A DNA stretch of 64,000 bases from Blumeriella jaapii (Eukaryota > Ascomycota > Leotiomycetes > Helotiales > Drepanopezizaceae). The notes beneath the pieces were generated by a model. That model made no database searches, was not told the origin of the DNA, and saw only the letters and a list, made by a program, of their open reading frames with translations. The stretch spans positions 744,001 to 808,000 of the forward strand of contig VWND01000003.1 of the NCBI GenBank assembly GCA_009599575.1, in the 5' to 3' direction. The position numbers were made by a program, and so were the translations under genes. Below are positions 1-11,724 of the stretch, piece after piece; positions within the stretch are counted from its first letter, which is position 1, and each line of letters starts with the position of its first letter.

Positions 1-1523
1 CATTTGGTTCTGTCGAATCAGCTGAGCACCGTCGAGAGGAGGGGAGAAAATACCTTGGTGAGAGTGCCGGTCTTGTCAGAGCAGATCACACTCACGGAGC
101 CAAGAGTCTCGACAGTCTTCAAGGACTTGCAGAGGATCTTATTCTTCCGCATGATGTTTGCCGTGATTGTGAGAGAAGCAGTCAATGCGATCGGCAAGCC
201 CTCCGGAATGAACGCAATGGCTACGGAAACACAATCGACGATCAAGAGCGGTACAGTGATCCATCCTGGATGTTCTTTGCGCAAGTACGCAGCCCTGTCA
301 AACTCAGTACCTTTCTCCAGATCATCGCCCTAATTGACTCACCATACAATGATCACCACAAGTATCATGACGAGCATAATAGAGCAGATGATCATAACGA
401 AATTGAGAACTTCTCTCTCCAGAGGGGTCAGACCGGTCTTGGGAGTGTTGGTCAACTTTGCGATCTTGCCAAAAACGGTGGAGTCTCCTGTAGAGACCAC
501 AATGCCGATGCCACTTCCCGAGATACAATGGGTGCCCTGTAGACCAATGCATCGTGTCTCTAGATAGTTGAGGTCGGTAGTCATGACCGTTCCTGGCAGG
601 GGGGCCGACTCGCCTAGGAAGAAGGTCAGCTTTGCAAATACGCAGACAAGGAGAGCAGAGCAGCTACCTGTAAGAATTGAGCGATCGAACTTCGCATCGG
701 ATGATATCTCCACGAATCGAACATCAGCAGGCAGCTTGTTCCCAGCCTTGATATATATGATATCGCCGGGTGCAATGTCGAAAGCCAGGACCGTCACTCT
801 GGCACCATCTCGCAGGACCAAGCAGGAATCCGGGAGCATCGTCGTGATCGAAGCCATGACGCGCGAAGAAGACCAGTCCTGCCACGCATTGAAAGCAGCC
901 TGGATGAAGAACACAGCCAGGAGGACGATTGCGAGTGCCAGATTAGCTTGCGCTGGAGGATCACCGAGCGGCTTCCACGCGATGAAAACGAGTATGGCCC
1001 CAACAAGCAAGATTGACCCGAAGCCCTTGAAGAAATAGCCGAAGATTGTCTGGATGTGATGAGTTGGGGGTGGGGAGGGGCTGTTCTTGCCATATTCCGT
1101 GAGGCGTCTTTTGGCTTGCTCGGAAGAAAGACCTTGTGTCGGCGAGCTTGAGAGTCGAGTATAGATCTCATCCGGAGTAATAGTGTGCCAATCAAGGTCG
1201 CCGAGCTCTTCATGTGGTCAGCGTGAAAGAGATGCGTAGATTAGGAGTCTATGGTTACCTTTTGCAGCAGAGTCTTTTGCTTTTTTGATCTCGGCCGCGT
1301 CTCTATCCTTGGATTCGGCAATCTGGAAAGAGACAGTGCGGTACTGAATTGGCAGTGCTGATGCAGGATCAATCGACCCTCTTCTGCTGTGAGAGCTGTG
1401 GATCGAGATGTTGGAATTCGTCCTGTACAAACTTGACCGTTCTCTCCCTTCGCCAGCTTCTACTTCCACACCGTTCCATTGAATGCGAGAGGCTTTCTGC
1501 TTCTCCTCACTGAACTCGACCAT
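1..1523 (-). CDS. P-type ATPase, type II cation pump (Na+/K+- or H+/K+-ATPase alpha-like), 5' part only
   Basis: Cation-pumping ATPase of the plasma or an internal membrane; the first about 442 residues are present and the gene continues beyond base 1. Exons inferred (reading down): 1523-1259, 1207-668, 613-343, 294-54, 9-1, with introns of 51, 54, 48 and 44 bp, all GT..AG and frame-consistent. Seen: a Ser-rich cytosolic N-terminus, paired membrane helices encoded around 1000-900, the TGES actuator motif near residue 268 rebuilt exactly across intron 2, PEGLP at about 389-393 in membrane helix 4, and the phosphorylation motif SDKTGTLT with its Asp near residue 432. PEGLP is typical of type II pumps. 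The start at 1523 was chosen; an in-frame Met at 1553 is the alternative. Ion specificity cannot be decided because the substrate-binding helices 5-6 lie outside the window. Confidence 0.88.
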
Positions 1524-4089
1524 TGTAGCGGCTTGGAATATCGGAAAATGCAAAGCAAAGATGAAGCTAGAAGATTATGTTGGAGAGACTCTTCACAGAA
1601 CTCAAGTGTGGAAGACAAGGAGGGTGTGAATCCCAGGTCCAAGAGAACTGGAATGCCGCAAAAGCAGGTCCTCACAGCTGTTCTTCTTGAGACTGAGATA
1701 GCTCGGGGAGGTCAATCTTGGAGCAATTGCGATTCTTAACACGTAGAAGGCCTCTAGCAATTGCGATTCTGAACAAGTAGAAGACCTCTACCCATGTGCA
1801 CGCCATCTCGGTTTCTCATTTGAGTTCGACGACCCCAACTAGCGGTACCGAGTCTGGGTCTCAAGCCTCCCATCTCGTGCTTGACAGCTGCTTGACAGAC
1901 TTCGGTGGGGTTCCTTTCGAACACGGACAAAAAAAAAATCCCTCATGGGGCGCCAAGCTATCTCAGCATTGTAAAAGCGCCTCCCCCGTAGCTGTGGTAG
2001 GTAAGGTAGGCACATGCCACAGAGACAACGGCGAGCCAGATTGCGAGCAGCTCACGAGCTGGTCCAGACATCCCATTGGCAGGTGAGGATGGCGTTTCCT
2101 CTGATGCTTACGGGCTGCATAAGTCTCGGTGCAAAGTTGACTTCTGGGGAGGTGCTGTAAGGGTCTTCTGTACCCCATACATTGCTGCATGCATGCAAAG
2201 AGCTATGCTGCGCCCCCGTCTCACCCGGAGCCGTGGAAACGGTGTTCGAGGTTCTCGGTTGTTTGTTTTGGCGGCTCTCGACGACCGCCTGGCTCGCTTA
2301 TCGAGCCATGACAATAAATGCCTCAAACACCTCATACACGCTGTATGGAAGTTCCAACGTCCAGTGCCACACCTGGCAAAGACGGACCAACAATGAATTT
2401 AAGATTCCAGACCAGAAACGAAGCTTCCCGGGCCTCGAAGCTTCGCAAACGCCGACGAGCTGAACGGGGGCCCAAGGAGTGCGCCATTTGACGTGTGATG
2501 CTCACATGTTAGCCACGTCGCGTGCGGCTCACCAGAGGCGGAAAGATACAGTTGGCATATGACTTCAGCTAGACACAGCCGCGACAAGCTATGTATACTG
2601 GAAGTATTGTCAGCTTGATTGATGTTCGGTTTCGAATGGAGTTTGTTTGCACTGACGTCGAACCAAGCTCGGGCTGGCTCCTGCAACTTTCCCCATCGGG
2701 CATGTTGGCCCTGCTTCACGAAACGCATGCTGAGGGCCCGGCGCGCTCTCTGCATATGTCTGTTCCCGTGCTGTGCTTGCGATGCGCATCGGACTAGACA
2801 CAGCATCTGGGTTTTGATTGATACTGGATCGAGCGTGCTGTCCTACGCAATGCGACAGCATCACAAGGAGCTTGAGCCTCCTTCTCTCTGATCTTCATAC
2901 CGGACAATTCTCTCACCCAGGTGCTGGAGCGATGACCGCGGACGAATTCGAAGTATTGTGTACAGAGAGAGAAGTGCCAACCAAGGGAGCAGCTAGAGCA
3001 ACTCAGCATACTGCTCACGATCCCTGTCGTCCACGTTCCTGCGACCTTTACCTCCGATTGGCGAGCGAGTATAAGCAGAGGCACGGTGTCGTTGGCGACG
3101 GCGCTGGCTACCTAGCGCCGTTGCGACAGCGGAACTCTCCAGCAGCTGAAATCGAGGTTTCCGTAAATTACAAGACATGGGTTCTGGCAACCTCCGTCAA
3201 TCGCCCATCGACATTCGTACGCGCTTAGCGTCCGCCGGACGGGTCTGAGGGGCCTTAATCTCATGACAAGACCCCGCTGAAAAGAAATTGGAGATGAGTA
3301 TGTACTGAGAATCGAGAGTTCGACTGCGTTTTTCATGGAAGCACTTACGACACCACTTGAGTAATGCTATAAAAATGTTTTTTTGCACAACTCCCCTTCA
3401 AGCTCCCCATCTCCACGCTGAGGAAAGGTTATACCTACACTGGAATCACCCTCGTCTGATCTCATCAGCTACACGTCTTCCTGCACAATCGTCAAGGAGG
3501 CGTTCCAATTGAGCTTTTGGCTACTCAAGCCCTCCTACAAATCACCTTGTACAAAGCTCCAAAGACCATTCATGCTAGGGCGGGAGTGGGGGGCGGGGGG
3601 ACAGTATTAGAATCCATATCTCTTGCTTAGTTCAGGTATCTACTTGTCTTCGCGATCTAGAGAATCTCAGCACATAGGCAAAAAAAACCTAGAAAAAGAA
3701 AAAAAAAAAAGACCAAAAGAAAGAAGAGCCGAACGCCCACAAAAAGCCCAGTGCTCTCTAGAAAAAGCATATACAGTAGTTGATGGTGCCCTGCGCAGTG
3801 CAAGTCCATCCAGCCGCGGGGGAGCCACACGAAAGACCAGCTCGCAACGGACCGATGTGACGTCCAAATACTTACCTACTGTACGACGCCGCCTCGGCTA
3901 GACCGCGACGCGCAGAAGAAACAAACTTGTAATTCCCTTTCTCTGCTTCTGCTGGCCTGCCTGCCGGCCGATGTAGCAACGGCAGTCACACAGAAAGAAA
4001 GAAAGAAAGAAAGAAAGAAGCCTTCGCGGCAAGTCTGATGGCTGGCTGTGCTTGCTGCTTAAGCGGTGGCAGCGGCACGGATACACACT
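1524..4089. other. Intergenic, no gene seen
   Basis: 2.6 kb upstream of the P-type ATPase. Short open frames occur on both strands but none shows a recognisable domain, consistent splicing or a good start context. It contains an A-rich run at 3679-3730 and a GAAA microsatellite at 3993-4019. Confidence 0.6.
3993..4019. repeat. (GAAA)n microsatellite
   Basis: About seven perfect GAAA units. Confidence 0.95.
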
Positions 4090-4091
4090 TA

Positions 4092-4686
4092 CAGTGGGTG
4101 GACACATGAATGTGCGCGTCAGTAAATAGTCGTTACCCCAACAAAATTCTTTTACCTTTACAACTTCACAACTCCACCATTAATTAATCGATTTTAATTA
4201 CAAATAGCATAAATTAAAGCTGAGAATCGAAAGAATATTCGATTTCAACCAGTATTTAATATACCATCCATTTGCAGCTTTAACAGCGTTTATTTTCCTT
4301 TGCATGCTTTCCGCTAGCTCATTTGACAAACTGATCTTCCAGGAGCTTTAACGCTTTTTACGCAGTTTTTATTAAGAATCGTTGTATGATATTATTGTTT
4401 TTCATAACTATTAGCTTCGATTTAAACTTGAAGATTTTTGCTTTAAGCAATTTTTATAGATTTTCGATCGGGGTAAAATCCGGTCAAAAATGCACTGATT
4501 TCAGACTTATATTACGAAACCATAGCTAAATAAAAAGTGCTTAATAATTTAAAGCATCATCTTATATGTAAATGCTATCGTTATAAAAGATCGTAAAAAA
4601 AAATTTGTTAGAAACGTCGAGATATATAGCGGTTGTATTAAGTAACGGTTCGATTCACACGCGCATATTCATGTGTCCACGTACTG
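4092..4686. mobile_element. MITE family 1, intact 595-bp TA-flanked copy
   Basis: Non-coding element with about 27-bp terminal inverted repeats that begin CAGT and contain GTGGACACATGAAT; the two ends differ at three positions. It is flanked by TA on both sides (4090-4091 and 4687-4688), the target duplication of the Tc1/mariner superfamily. It is A+T-rich and has no long open frame, so it would need a transposase supplied elsewhere. Its full length aligns in reverse orientation to the two outer pieces of the nested block at 38184-56437. Confidence 0.9.
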
Positions 4687-5174
4687 TAGGTAGGTAGGTC
4701 GGTAGGTAGAAAGGTACTGTAAATACCCGACCTTACCTAGGCGTGGAGTACAAGTACAGCACGCAGCCATTTTCCTTGTTCTCGAAAGCGTCCCGATGGA
4801 CGGATAGAAGTAAAGACTGGACAGCAAGCACGGTTCCTTCTCGTGCGTGACCTGGAAGACAGTAAAGATGCTTGTGCTTGAGTTTAGAATATGCTAATGC
4901 TGGAGCTTGAGGTATCTACCTACCTACCAGCTATGCTGCGAGCGGAGTATAATTACAAATCCAAATCCATAGTCCACCTCCCCCTCTCCCACAAGAAAGC
5001 GGGCGAGCAGGAGTGCAACCGTCGTAGTAGCCTAGCCCGCGCCCACCCTCCCAATAAGTGTATGTATGTGCATCCCAACTCCTGACCGAGGACAGACAGA
5101 AAGAGGGAAGGAAAGATAGCCCACGGGCTCCCGGTCGGTTCTGGTTCTGATTCACAATCCAGCTTCGGGGTTGC
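4687..5174. other. Intergenic, 3' side of MDL1
   Basis: No gene seen. Starts with a GGTA-rich stretch at 4687-4711 and a TACTGTA motif at 4715-4721. Confidence 0.6.
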
Positions 5175-7667
5175 TCACTTATTCCGACTCCGCGTGCCTG
5201 TCTGGTCCGGCACGGCCCCCGTCTTCGCCTGGGCTTTCCCCCTTTTAGAATCCTCATTCACCAATTCTTCCTCATCCGTGACGTCCTCTTCCATACGGTG
5301 AATGTCGTCTTCGATTTCTTCCGTCTCCGGGAAATGGCCTTCCAATTCCGAAGGCCGCTTCTCGGCCGCGTCTCCGCCGTTCATCTGCCATTCCATCAAT
5401 TTCGAGAATGCAGAGTCAGGGCTGCTGGATAGGGCAGTGTAGGAGCCGATCTCGGCGACCTTGCCATCGTTGCCGAGAACGATGATCTGGTCGGATCGCT
5501 TGATGGTCGAGAGCCGATGCGCGATGGAGATGGTGGTGTTGTGTCCTCGAAGCAGTGCAGCCAGGGCCGAATTGACCAGAGTCTCGGATTCTGCATCCAA
5601 GGCGGATGTCGCCTCGTCGAGGATCAGGATATCAGGGTTCTTCAGCAGAGCTCTAGCGATCGCGATGCGTTGCTTCTGGCCCCCGGAAAGCTGAGCGCCG
5701 CGAGCACCAACACCGGTATCGAGTCCTTCAGGGAAGTCGCTGATAAACTGGCAATTTGCCTTCCGTGCCGCAGCAATGATCTCGGCACGGGATGCACTCG
5801 GCTTGCCGTACGCGATGTTCTCTGCAATGGAGCCAGAGAACAAGACGGGCTCCTGGCCAACCATTCCAATCCGCCGACGAAGCGACTTCACGTTCATCTT
5901 GGAGATGTCCACTCCATTGATCGCAATCGACCCTTCTGTAGGGTTGTAAAATCTCAGCAGCAGGGATCCAATGGTGGATTTCCCTCCCCCGCTGGGGCCC
6001 ACAATGGCAACATTGGTCCCTGAAGGAATCTCGAAATCAAGACCATCAAAGATCTTGACGGCCGGACGTGTTGGGTAAGCGAAAGTGACGTTTGAGAACT
6101 TGATGATGCCTTGGGCAGATCTAACCTTCTCACCGACGGTAGAGTGGATCGTAGGCTTTCGGTCCTGTAGCTCGAACAGTCGACTGGCAGCACCAACCCC
6201 CTTCATCAGTTCCGAGTAGAAACTGGACACGCCGAACAGACTCGATCCTGCATAGGCGGTATACATCAAGAAAGATGTCAGATCGCCGATGCTAATGACA
6301 CCGCTCTTGACCATTGAGCCCCCAGAATAGAGCAATGCCAAGATAGTCATGTTCCCAAGGAAACCCGAGGAACTGAAGAAAGTGGCACTGATGATAGCCT
6401 CCCGCTTTCCCAGCGCGAAGATTTTCTTGACTTGGTGATTATACCGTCCGACCTCTTGGATCTCACCCGCGAATGCCTGGCTGGTTCGCACATTGCCAAG
6501 CCTTTCCTCCGCAATCTTCGTCAAGGTTCCCAAGTTCCGTTGGATCTTGCGACTCAAGTTTCGAATAGCTCGACCGTAAAAGAAAGCACCGATTGCCACG
6601 GGGGGGAACATCAAGCAGAGAATGCTGGTCAGCTTCAGGCTGACCCAAGCCATGGCCGCAAACCCCGCTCCACCGCTGACGATTGCTCGAAGTCCATCCG
6701 ACAGATTCTGCGTGATGCTCTTGCCCACAATGACCGTGTCCGAACCAAGACGAGAAATCAAGTCTCCGACTCGGTTCGCATCAAAGAACTCGGCATTTTG
6801 CACGTACGTCCGTCGATACAGCTGGGATCTCAATCGGGACACGATGCGTTCTCCCACAATGCGGAGAATGATGATCCGCCCATAATTCGCCGCCGCCCCG
6901 ACGGTCAGAACTGCACCAAGCGCCAGGTAAAAGTGCCCGATTTCTAGGCCAAACAACGTGCCTCCTTCGGCAGGATCCTTGGTAGCCAAGTCTAGAATCT
7001 TGCCGATGGAAAAGGGTATCGACATGGTGATGCTGGATGAAATGAGCAGGAAGGCAAACGCCAGTCCCAGCCACTTCGCCTCTGGCCTTGCGATCTTGAC
7101 CAGCCTCCATATCTCGCCAAACCCAGCAGAGTTTTTGGCCTTGTTGCTTTGCAGGCGCGCGCTGAGGTTGACCTGAGCTGCTTTATCAGCCTTCGCGCTT
7201 CTGCCAAACCCAGCTTGTTCGTCGATGCGATCTTCTTCCTCCTCCTCTCGTCGAGCTCTCGCCTTTTCTATCCGATCCTGCCCGTCTTCTTTTCTCGACG
7301 CTTCCGACCGGGGCGCGGTACTGTTGAATGGCCGGAGCTGGCTGATCGCTGGCCGCCATTGTGCCGACAGGCCGACACGAGGCTGTCCCAGTACCTCTGC
7401 AGCAGTGGGCGGGACCTGTGGTCGATGGGTGGCGGGTGCGTGGTGTGCAGAAGCCCTGAAGCTCGCATGGTGTCGTATCGTGGCGCGGCAAGACAGCCGT
7501 ATGGAGGATCGAGATGCCGTCGCTGTCGTCTGTGTAGCAGTGGGTGCTGAGCACTGCTTCGACGCTCTTTCGAAGACCGAGACGCCCCAGCCACCGCCTC
7601 GGAGCAGCGTCGTCGCACGTCGCATGGCAGCAGGCGGCCGAAGAGATATCGGAAGAGCCGATATCAC
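5175..7667 (-). CDS. MDL1: Mitochondrial ABC half-transporter, Mdl1/ABCB10 type
   Basis: Single-exon gene of 830 residues. Known family role: inner-membrane ABC exporter that acts as a homodimer, with the ATPase facing the matrix; yeast Mdl1 is linked to export of peptides from m-AAA proteolysis. Seen: an Arg/Ser/Ala-rich N-terminus (about 1-120) suited to mitochondrial import, a charged stretch 122-150, a six-helix ABC transmembrane domain about 195-480, Walker A GPSGGGKST at 557-565, signature LSGGQ at 660-664, Walker B with DEATSALD at 683-691, and the H-loop His at 717. All ATPase motifs look intact. After the nucleotide-binding domain there is an acidic tail (about 770-807) and a basic end. 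Start alternatives are Met1 and Met15; both keep the presequence. It is divergent from CDC37 across a shared 549-bp promoter region. Confidence 0.92.
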   Translation of the reverse strand: MISALPISLRPPAAMRRATTLLRGGGWGVSVFERASKQCSAPTATQTTATASRSSIRLSCRATIRHHASFRASAHHAPATHRPQVPPTAAEVLGQPRVGLSAQWRPAISQLRPFNSTAPRSEASRKEDGQDRIEKARARREEEEEDRIDEQAGFGRSAKADKAAQVNLSARLQSNKAKNSAGFGEIWRLVKIARPEAKWLGLAFAFLLISSSITMSIPFSIGKILDLATKDPAEGGTLFGLEIGHFYLALGAVLTVGAAANYGRIIILRIVGERIVSRLRSQLYRRTYVQNAEFFDANRVGDLISRLGSDTVIVGKSITQNLSDGLRAIVSGGAGFAAMAWVSLKLTSILCLMFPPVAIGAFFYGRAIRNLSRKIQRNLGTLTKIAEERLGNVRTSQAFAGEIQEVGRYNHQVKKIFALGKREAIISATFFSSSGFLGNMTILALLYSGGSMVKSGVISIGDLTSFLMYTAYAGSSLFGVSSFYSELMKGVGAASRLFELQDRKPTIHSTVGEKVRSAQGIIKFSNVTFAYPTRPAVKIFDGLDFEIPSGTNVAIVGPSGGGKSTIGSLLLRFYNPTEGSIAINGVDISKMNVKSLRRRIGMVGQEPVLFSGSIAENIAYGKPSASRAEIIAAARKANCQFISDFPEGLDTGVGARGAQLSGGQKQRIAIARALLKNPDILILDEATSALDAESETLVNSALAALLRGHNTTISIAHRLSTIKRSDQIIVLGNDGKVAEIGSYTALSSSPDSAFSKLMEWQMNGGDAAEKRPSELEGHFPETEEIEDDIHRMEEDVTDEEELVNEDSKRGKAQAKTGAVPDQTGTRSRNK

Positions 7668-8064
7668 CTGTGTAAACGAAGGTCGTCGGGTCGACGAAGG
7701 CGCATTGTCGCGTTCGAACCGAAGCGATTGCGAGTGAGCAGGACGAAGTCGTAGGGCGAGGGGCGAGGGGCGAGATGATGATCGGAGGAGGAATCAACAG
7801 CGCCGTCGGGACTGCTCTGTAGACTCCAGTCGAAGTCTGGAGTGGGTAACGGGCCGGACGGGACTTGCGCCGTAGCGGCTTTTGACGGGAGCAGAGGCAG
7901 GGAGGGACCTGGGTGGCAGTGTGTTTGGGGGGGGTTTGGTTGGAGATTTGATTTTTTTGAGGTGCACGGCACATTACGTCATCCGTCCGTTGTCCGTCAT
8001 CCGTCAGCCGAGACCCCGTCACCCCACCCTATACTGAGAAACCCTCTACAATTTCTACAAGAAT

Positions 8065-8095
<31 letters not shown>

Positions 8096-8145
8096 ACAGC
8101 AGCAACAACAGCAGCAGCAACAACAGCAGCAGCAACAACAGCAGC

Positions 8146-8176
<31 letters not shown>

Positions 8177-8216
8177 ACAACAATCAAAACAGCAGCACCA
8201 CCGCTCCTGCGTCATC
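7668..8216. promoter_or_regulatory. Bidirectional promoter region MDL1/CDC37
   Basis: 549 bp between the divergent starts of MDL1 and CDC37. The part nearest CDC37 is a long CAG/CAA repeat. No clear TATA box was identified. Confidence 0.5.
8065..8182. repeat. CAG/CAA trinucleotide repeat upstream of CDC37
   Basis: Almost pure mixture of CAG and CAA units ending about 35 bp before the CDC37 ATG at 8217, so probably in its 5' leader. The complementary strand gives a polycysteine frame, which is an artefact. Confidence 0.9.
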
Positions 8217-9905
8217 ATGCCGGTGGACTACAGCAAGTGGGATGCGCTCGTAGGTGTCTCCTGTACATCGTGGACGTCATCCGAACAGTAGCGATTGATC
8301 GCTGATATCAACAGGAGCTCAGCGACGACTCGGACATCGAAGTCCACCCCAACGTCGACAAGCGCTCCTTCATCCGAGCCAAGCAGAACCAAATCCACCA
8401 GGCCAGATTCGAGCGCAAGAACCAGATCGAGACCTACAAGTACGAGCGCATCATCAACGAGGGCCTGCTCAAGCGGATCAATGCGCTGCTCTCGGCGCTC
8501 CAGTCCCATACAAAGGAGATCCAGAGCCGCAGCCCAGATGAGTTGGTGTTCCAAGCCATCATGGAATCCGTGGGTGCGACGGAAGGAGACCAGCCCCCGC
8601 CCCGACCCGCGGGCGTGCACACCAAGGAGAAAGAGCTGCCGAGCTATTCCAAGATGATGGCGGCCTTGGTCGACCAGGTCAAGGCAAAGGTGGATGAGGA
8701 AAAGCCGGCGGATGCCGATCGATTCAGGGCCTATGTGACGGAGATCACGGCGCACAAGACCAAGGTCGAGGGGTTGCAAGATCAGCTACAGCTGGAGTTG
8801 CAGAAACTGGAGGCAGAAGAGGGCAAGAAGATCACGAGTGAGGGACTCCATGATGGTTTTAACAGCTCGCATGTGACCAAGGCCGCCACACTTGCATCAA
8901 CCCCGGAACCGAAGAAGTCTACGAAGACAGAGAAAGTCCAAGCGGTCGAGGTACTGAATCCAAAAGCCTTGGCCGCACGGGGACCAGACAGCGCGCAATC
9001 CTCAGGTGCTGATGCCGACGTGGACGAGCCAGCCCCTGACGAGGGCAACGACGACGACAACGACAACGACGACGACGACGACGCCGACGAAGAGATGGAG
9101 CCGACGAATCTGGGCAAGGAGTTTTCGAAGATCAAGATGGGAGACTACCGAGCCTCGCTACAATTCATCTCTGAGCATTCCGCAGTGCTCGCCGAGAGAG
9201 AGACTGATGGATTGCTGATCATGGCTTTCAACAGCTGTCTGAACAGCAAGGAAGATTTCGCCCGCCAATGCGTGCACCAGGGTCTCCTGCTGCAATATTG
9301 CAGAGCTCTCGGCAAAGACGGAGTTGGTCTCTTCTTCAAGCGCATCACCACGCAAGGCCACCAAGCTCAGAAAGTCTTTTTCGATGATGTCAACTCGACC
9401 TTCCAGAAGATCAAGGCTCGAGCCAAGGAGCTCGAGAAGCAGCGAGCCCAGGACGAAGCCGAGGCTGGGGGTGGCGTTGAGCAAATCCAACTGCGCGCTG
9501 TTGACCCTGGAACCACGATCAACATCAAGATACCTCCCCCTAACAGCGAGGTCCCGGAGGAGATCGAGGCACGAAAGCTGTTCGATGCCTTCCCCCCTGG
9601 TTTGCAGAAGGCCTTGGAGAGCGGCAGTCTGAACGAGGTCAACAAGATCCTGGGCAAGATGAGTGTTGAGGAGGCCGAGGATGTTGTGGGCCAGCTAGGC
9701 GAGGTGAGTCCCATTTGACTCTCCAATTTCGTGTGAAGTGTCGAGCTAACGGAGTCAGGGTGGGATGTTGTCGTTGGAGGAGCAGATCATCGATGCTACG
9801 ACGGAAGAAGGCCAGGCGGCGCTGAAAGACTTCGAGGAGCAGGAGAGAGCCGCCGCGAAAGCCAACGCGGCCTCGTTGGACAAGTACTCGGACGATCCTG
9901 AATGA
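8217..9905 (+). CDS. CDC37: Hsp90 co-chaperone Cdc37
   Basis: Kinase-specific Hsp90 co-chaperone of the cytosol that delivers client kinases to Hsp90. Three exons (8217-8249, 8315-9703, 9759-9905) with introns of 65 and 55 bp give 522 residues. The first exon codes only 11 residues, MPVDYSKWDAL, the hallmark Cdc37 start. Just after the splice comes LSDDSDIE with Ser14 in a casein-kinase-2 context, matching the conserved regulatory Ser13/14 of the family. Then come the N-terminal kinase-binding coiled-coil domain, a linker with an Asp-rich acidic run (about residues 255-275), the Hsp90-binding domain and the C-terminal domain. Start choice is firm. Tail to tail with CLC1. Confidence 0.95.
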
Positions 9906-10287
9906 GAGGTATTCTGCCGATCACGAGGAATGATGGACGAGGACCGGGGGTGGGACCTGTGATGGATTTGACGTGCAGTAGCATGACAACATGGCATTCC
10001 ATACGACATGTCTAGCGTTAGAGACCAATCAATGATATCACGATTGCCCCATCAAAAAGCCCAATGCTTCGCGATGTTAGTCTTGTATGTGCCTTGTATT
10101 TTCAACGCCCCAGCCCAGATCCAGCATCCAGGCAGCGCAAACGGAAAATACAACCGAAGCAATGCACGCCCTCTTGTCTCAAATCTTACACTTCCCACCA
10201 GAGAGCAGCAGCAGCCACAGCAACCGCCGCGGCCAAGATGGCCTCACATCGCCACAGCGCTCCCTCCCTGTTCCCCCAACTCCCGCT
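9906..10287. other. Convergent intergenic region CDC37/CLC1
   Basis: 382 bp between two convergent stop codons; must hold both 3' UTRs. No other feature seen. Confidence 0.6.
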
Positions 10288-11177
10288 TTACACCCCCGCC
10301 GCCCCAGGCGCCTTCTCATCCTTCTTCAACGACAACAGCAGATCCCTAAACTTGGCCTTCTCGCTGCCGCTTGCGCCGCCCTTGGAGCCCTTCCCGCTGA
10401 GGTCGACCAGCTTGGCAATGCGCTCCCAGCTAGTGCCGCCGGCCGCCGTGTCCTCCCGGCTCTCGAGGAACAGCTCGGCCTCGCGGCGCGTCGCCGCGAT
10501 GCTCTTCTCCTTCTTGGCGTTGTAGTTCTCGTAGAAGTCGTCGATGTTCTGCTGCGCCGCCTTGACCGTCTCCGCCTTGCGCTCCGCACTGCGGGCCTCG
10601 CGTGCCTGCAGCGCCGCGTCGCGCGCAGTTCGCCACTGCGTGATCACCTCCGGCTCGGGCTCGTCGGCGGCGCTGGCGTGCGGTGCCGAGTAGGCCGAGG
10701 TTGGGAAGGGGGTGGTGGACGTGATGCTGCCGCCTGGTGCTACGCCCTGTGTGATTCCCTTCGGTCAGCTCTTTCTGGCTTCTTTCTGGAGGGCCAGGTA
10801 TGGCTCCGGATGAAGGGGATTCCATCTGGACGGGACCGTACCTCGTTCGATGTATCGATCGCGGGGAATGAGCTCTCGAACTCAGTAACCTCCTCGTTGC
10901 CTCCGCTGTACCCACCTCCGCCGCCAAGCAGGTCGTCGTCTCCCCCATCCTCAACGAATGCCGCAGTGTCGTTGCCCGTAGCAAATTGGTTCGCGTCGTC
11001 TCCCAGCAGTGCCTTCTCGCGACTCAGGAAGTCGTCACCTGCGAAGCCGGAGCTGCCTTGAGCTTCAGTTTGCGCTGAGCGTGCTTGTTAGTACGAGAGA
11101 GGACGAGACCAGAGAAGTGGGAGGGGGGGCTTACCTCCGGAGTCAAACTCCTCGAGAGAGGGGAAGCGGTCTGCCAT
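10288..11177 (-). CDS. CLC1: Clathrin light chain
   Basis: Regulatory light chain bound to clathrin heavy chain in coated vesicles at the plasma membrane and Golgi. Three exons (11177-11135, 11074-10842, 10746-10288) with introns of 60 and 95 bp give 244 residues, normal for the family. Seen: MADRFPSLEEFDSG at the start, an acidic Gly-rich N-terminal half containing SREKALLGDD, then a charged helical heavy-chain-binding segment (about residues 115-185) with regular hydrophobic spacing, and the conserved C-terminal SWERIAKLVDLS block. Start and splice sites fit the family and keep the frame. Confidence 0.93.
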
Positions 11178-11580
11178 GTTGGGTGGTGGATGAGGATTAT
11201 TTTTCAACGGTGATGTTAAACCTCTTTCACCTTGGTCCGTTGATTGTCAACACCCCCAGCCGCAGAGTGGTTCCACTAAATTTGTAGCCGCCACTAGCTT
11301 CGAACAAGCGCGCGCCTCTCCAACTCGGGCCCAGGGGGGGAACTTATGTAATCGAAAAATACGCTTTGCTTGCTGTTTATTTACATACAATCATCATTAC
11401 ATATTCTTTTGCACACTGATTGGCATAGGAAAACCGGCTGCTTTCTCCATCGAGCAGAGCTTCCACCGATGTTAGAAGTTGAATCACTCCAGATTTTGAC
11501 TTTCTAGTGCTTGCCTGAAATCTCTACGGTCCTCTGAGTGTTGTTATGAATGAAGCGCAGAATAGCTTAAGCCAATAGTG

Positions 11581-11724
11581 ATGTACTTTGAAATGTCCTT
11601 TGAAATGTCCTTTGAAATGTCCTTTGAAATGTCCTTTGAAATGTCCTTTGAAATGTCCTTTGAAATGTCCTTTGAAATGTCCTTTGAAATGTCCTTTGAA
11701 ATGTCCTTTGAAATGCCCTTTGAG
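11581..11724. repeat. 12-bp tandem repeat, 12 units
   Basis: Twelve head-to-tail copies of ATGTCCTTTGAA; only the first unit and the last unit carry substitutions. It lies about 400 bp upstream of the CLC1 start. Confidence 0.95.

Noticed and set aside
7997..8218. Minus-strand frame coding a polycysteine run
   Set aside because: It is the complement of the CAG/CAA leader repeat of CDC37.
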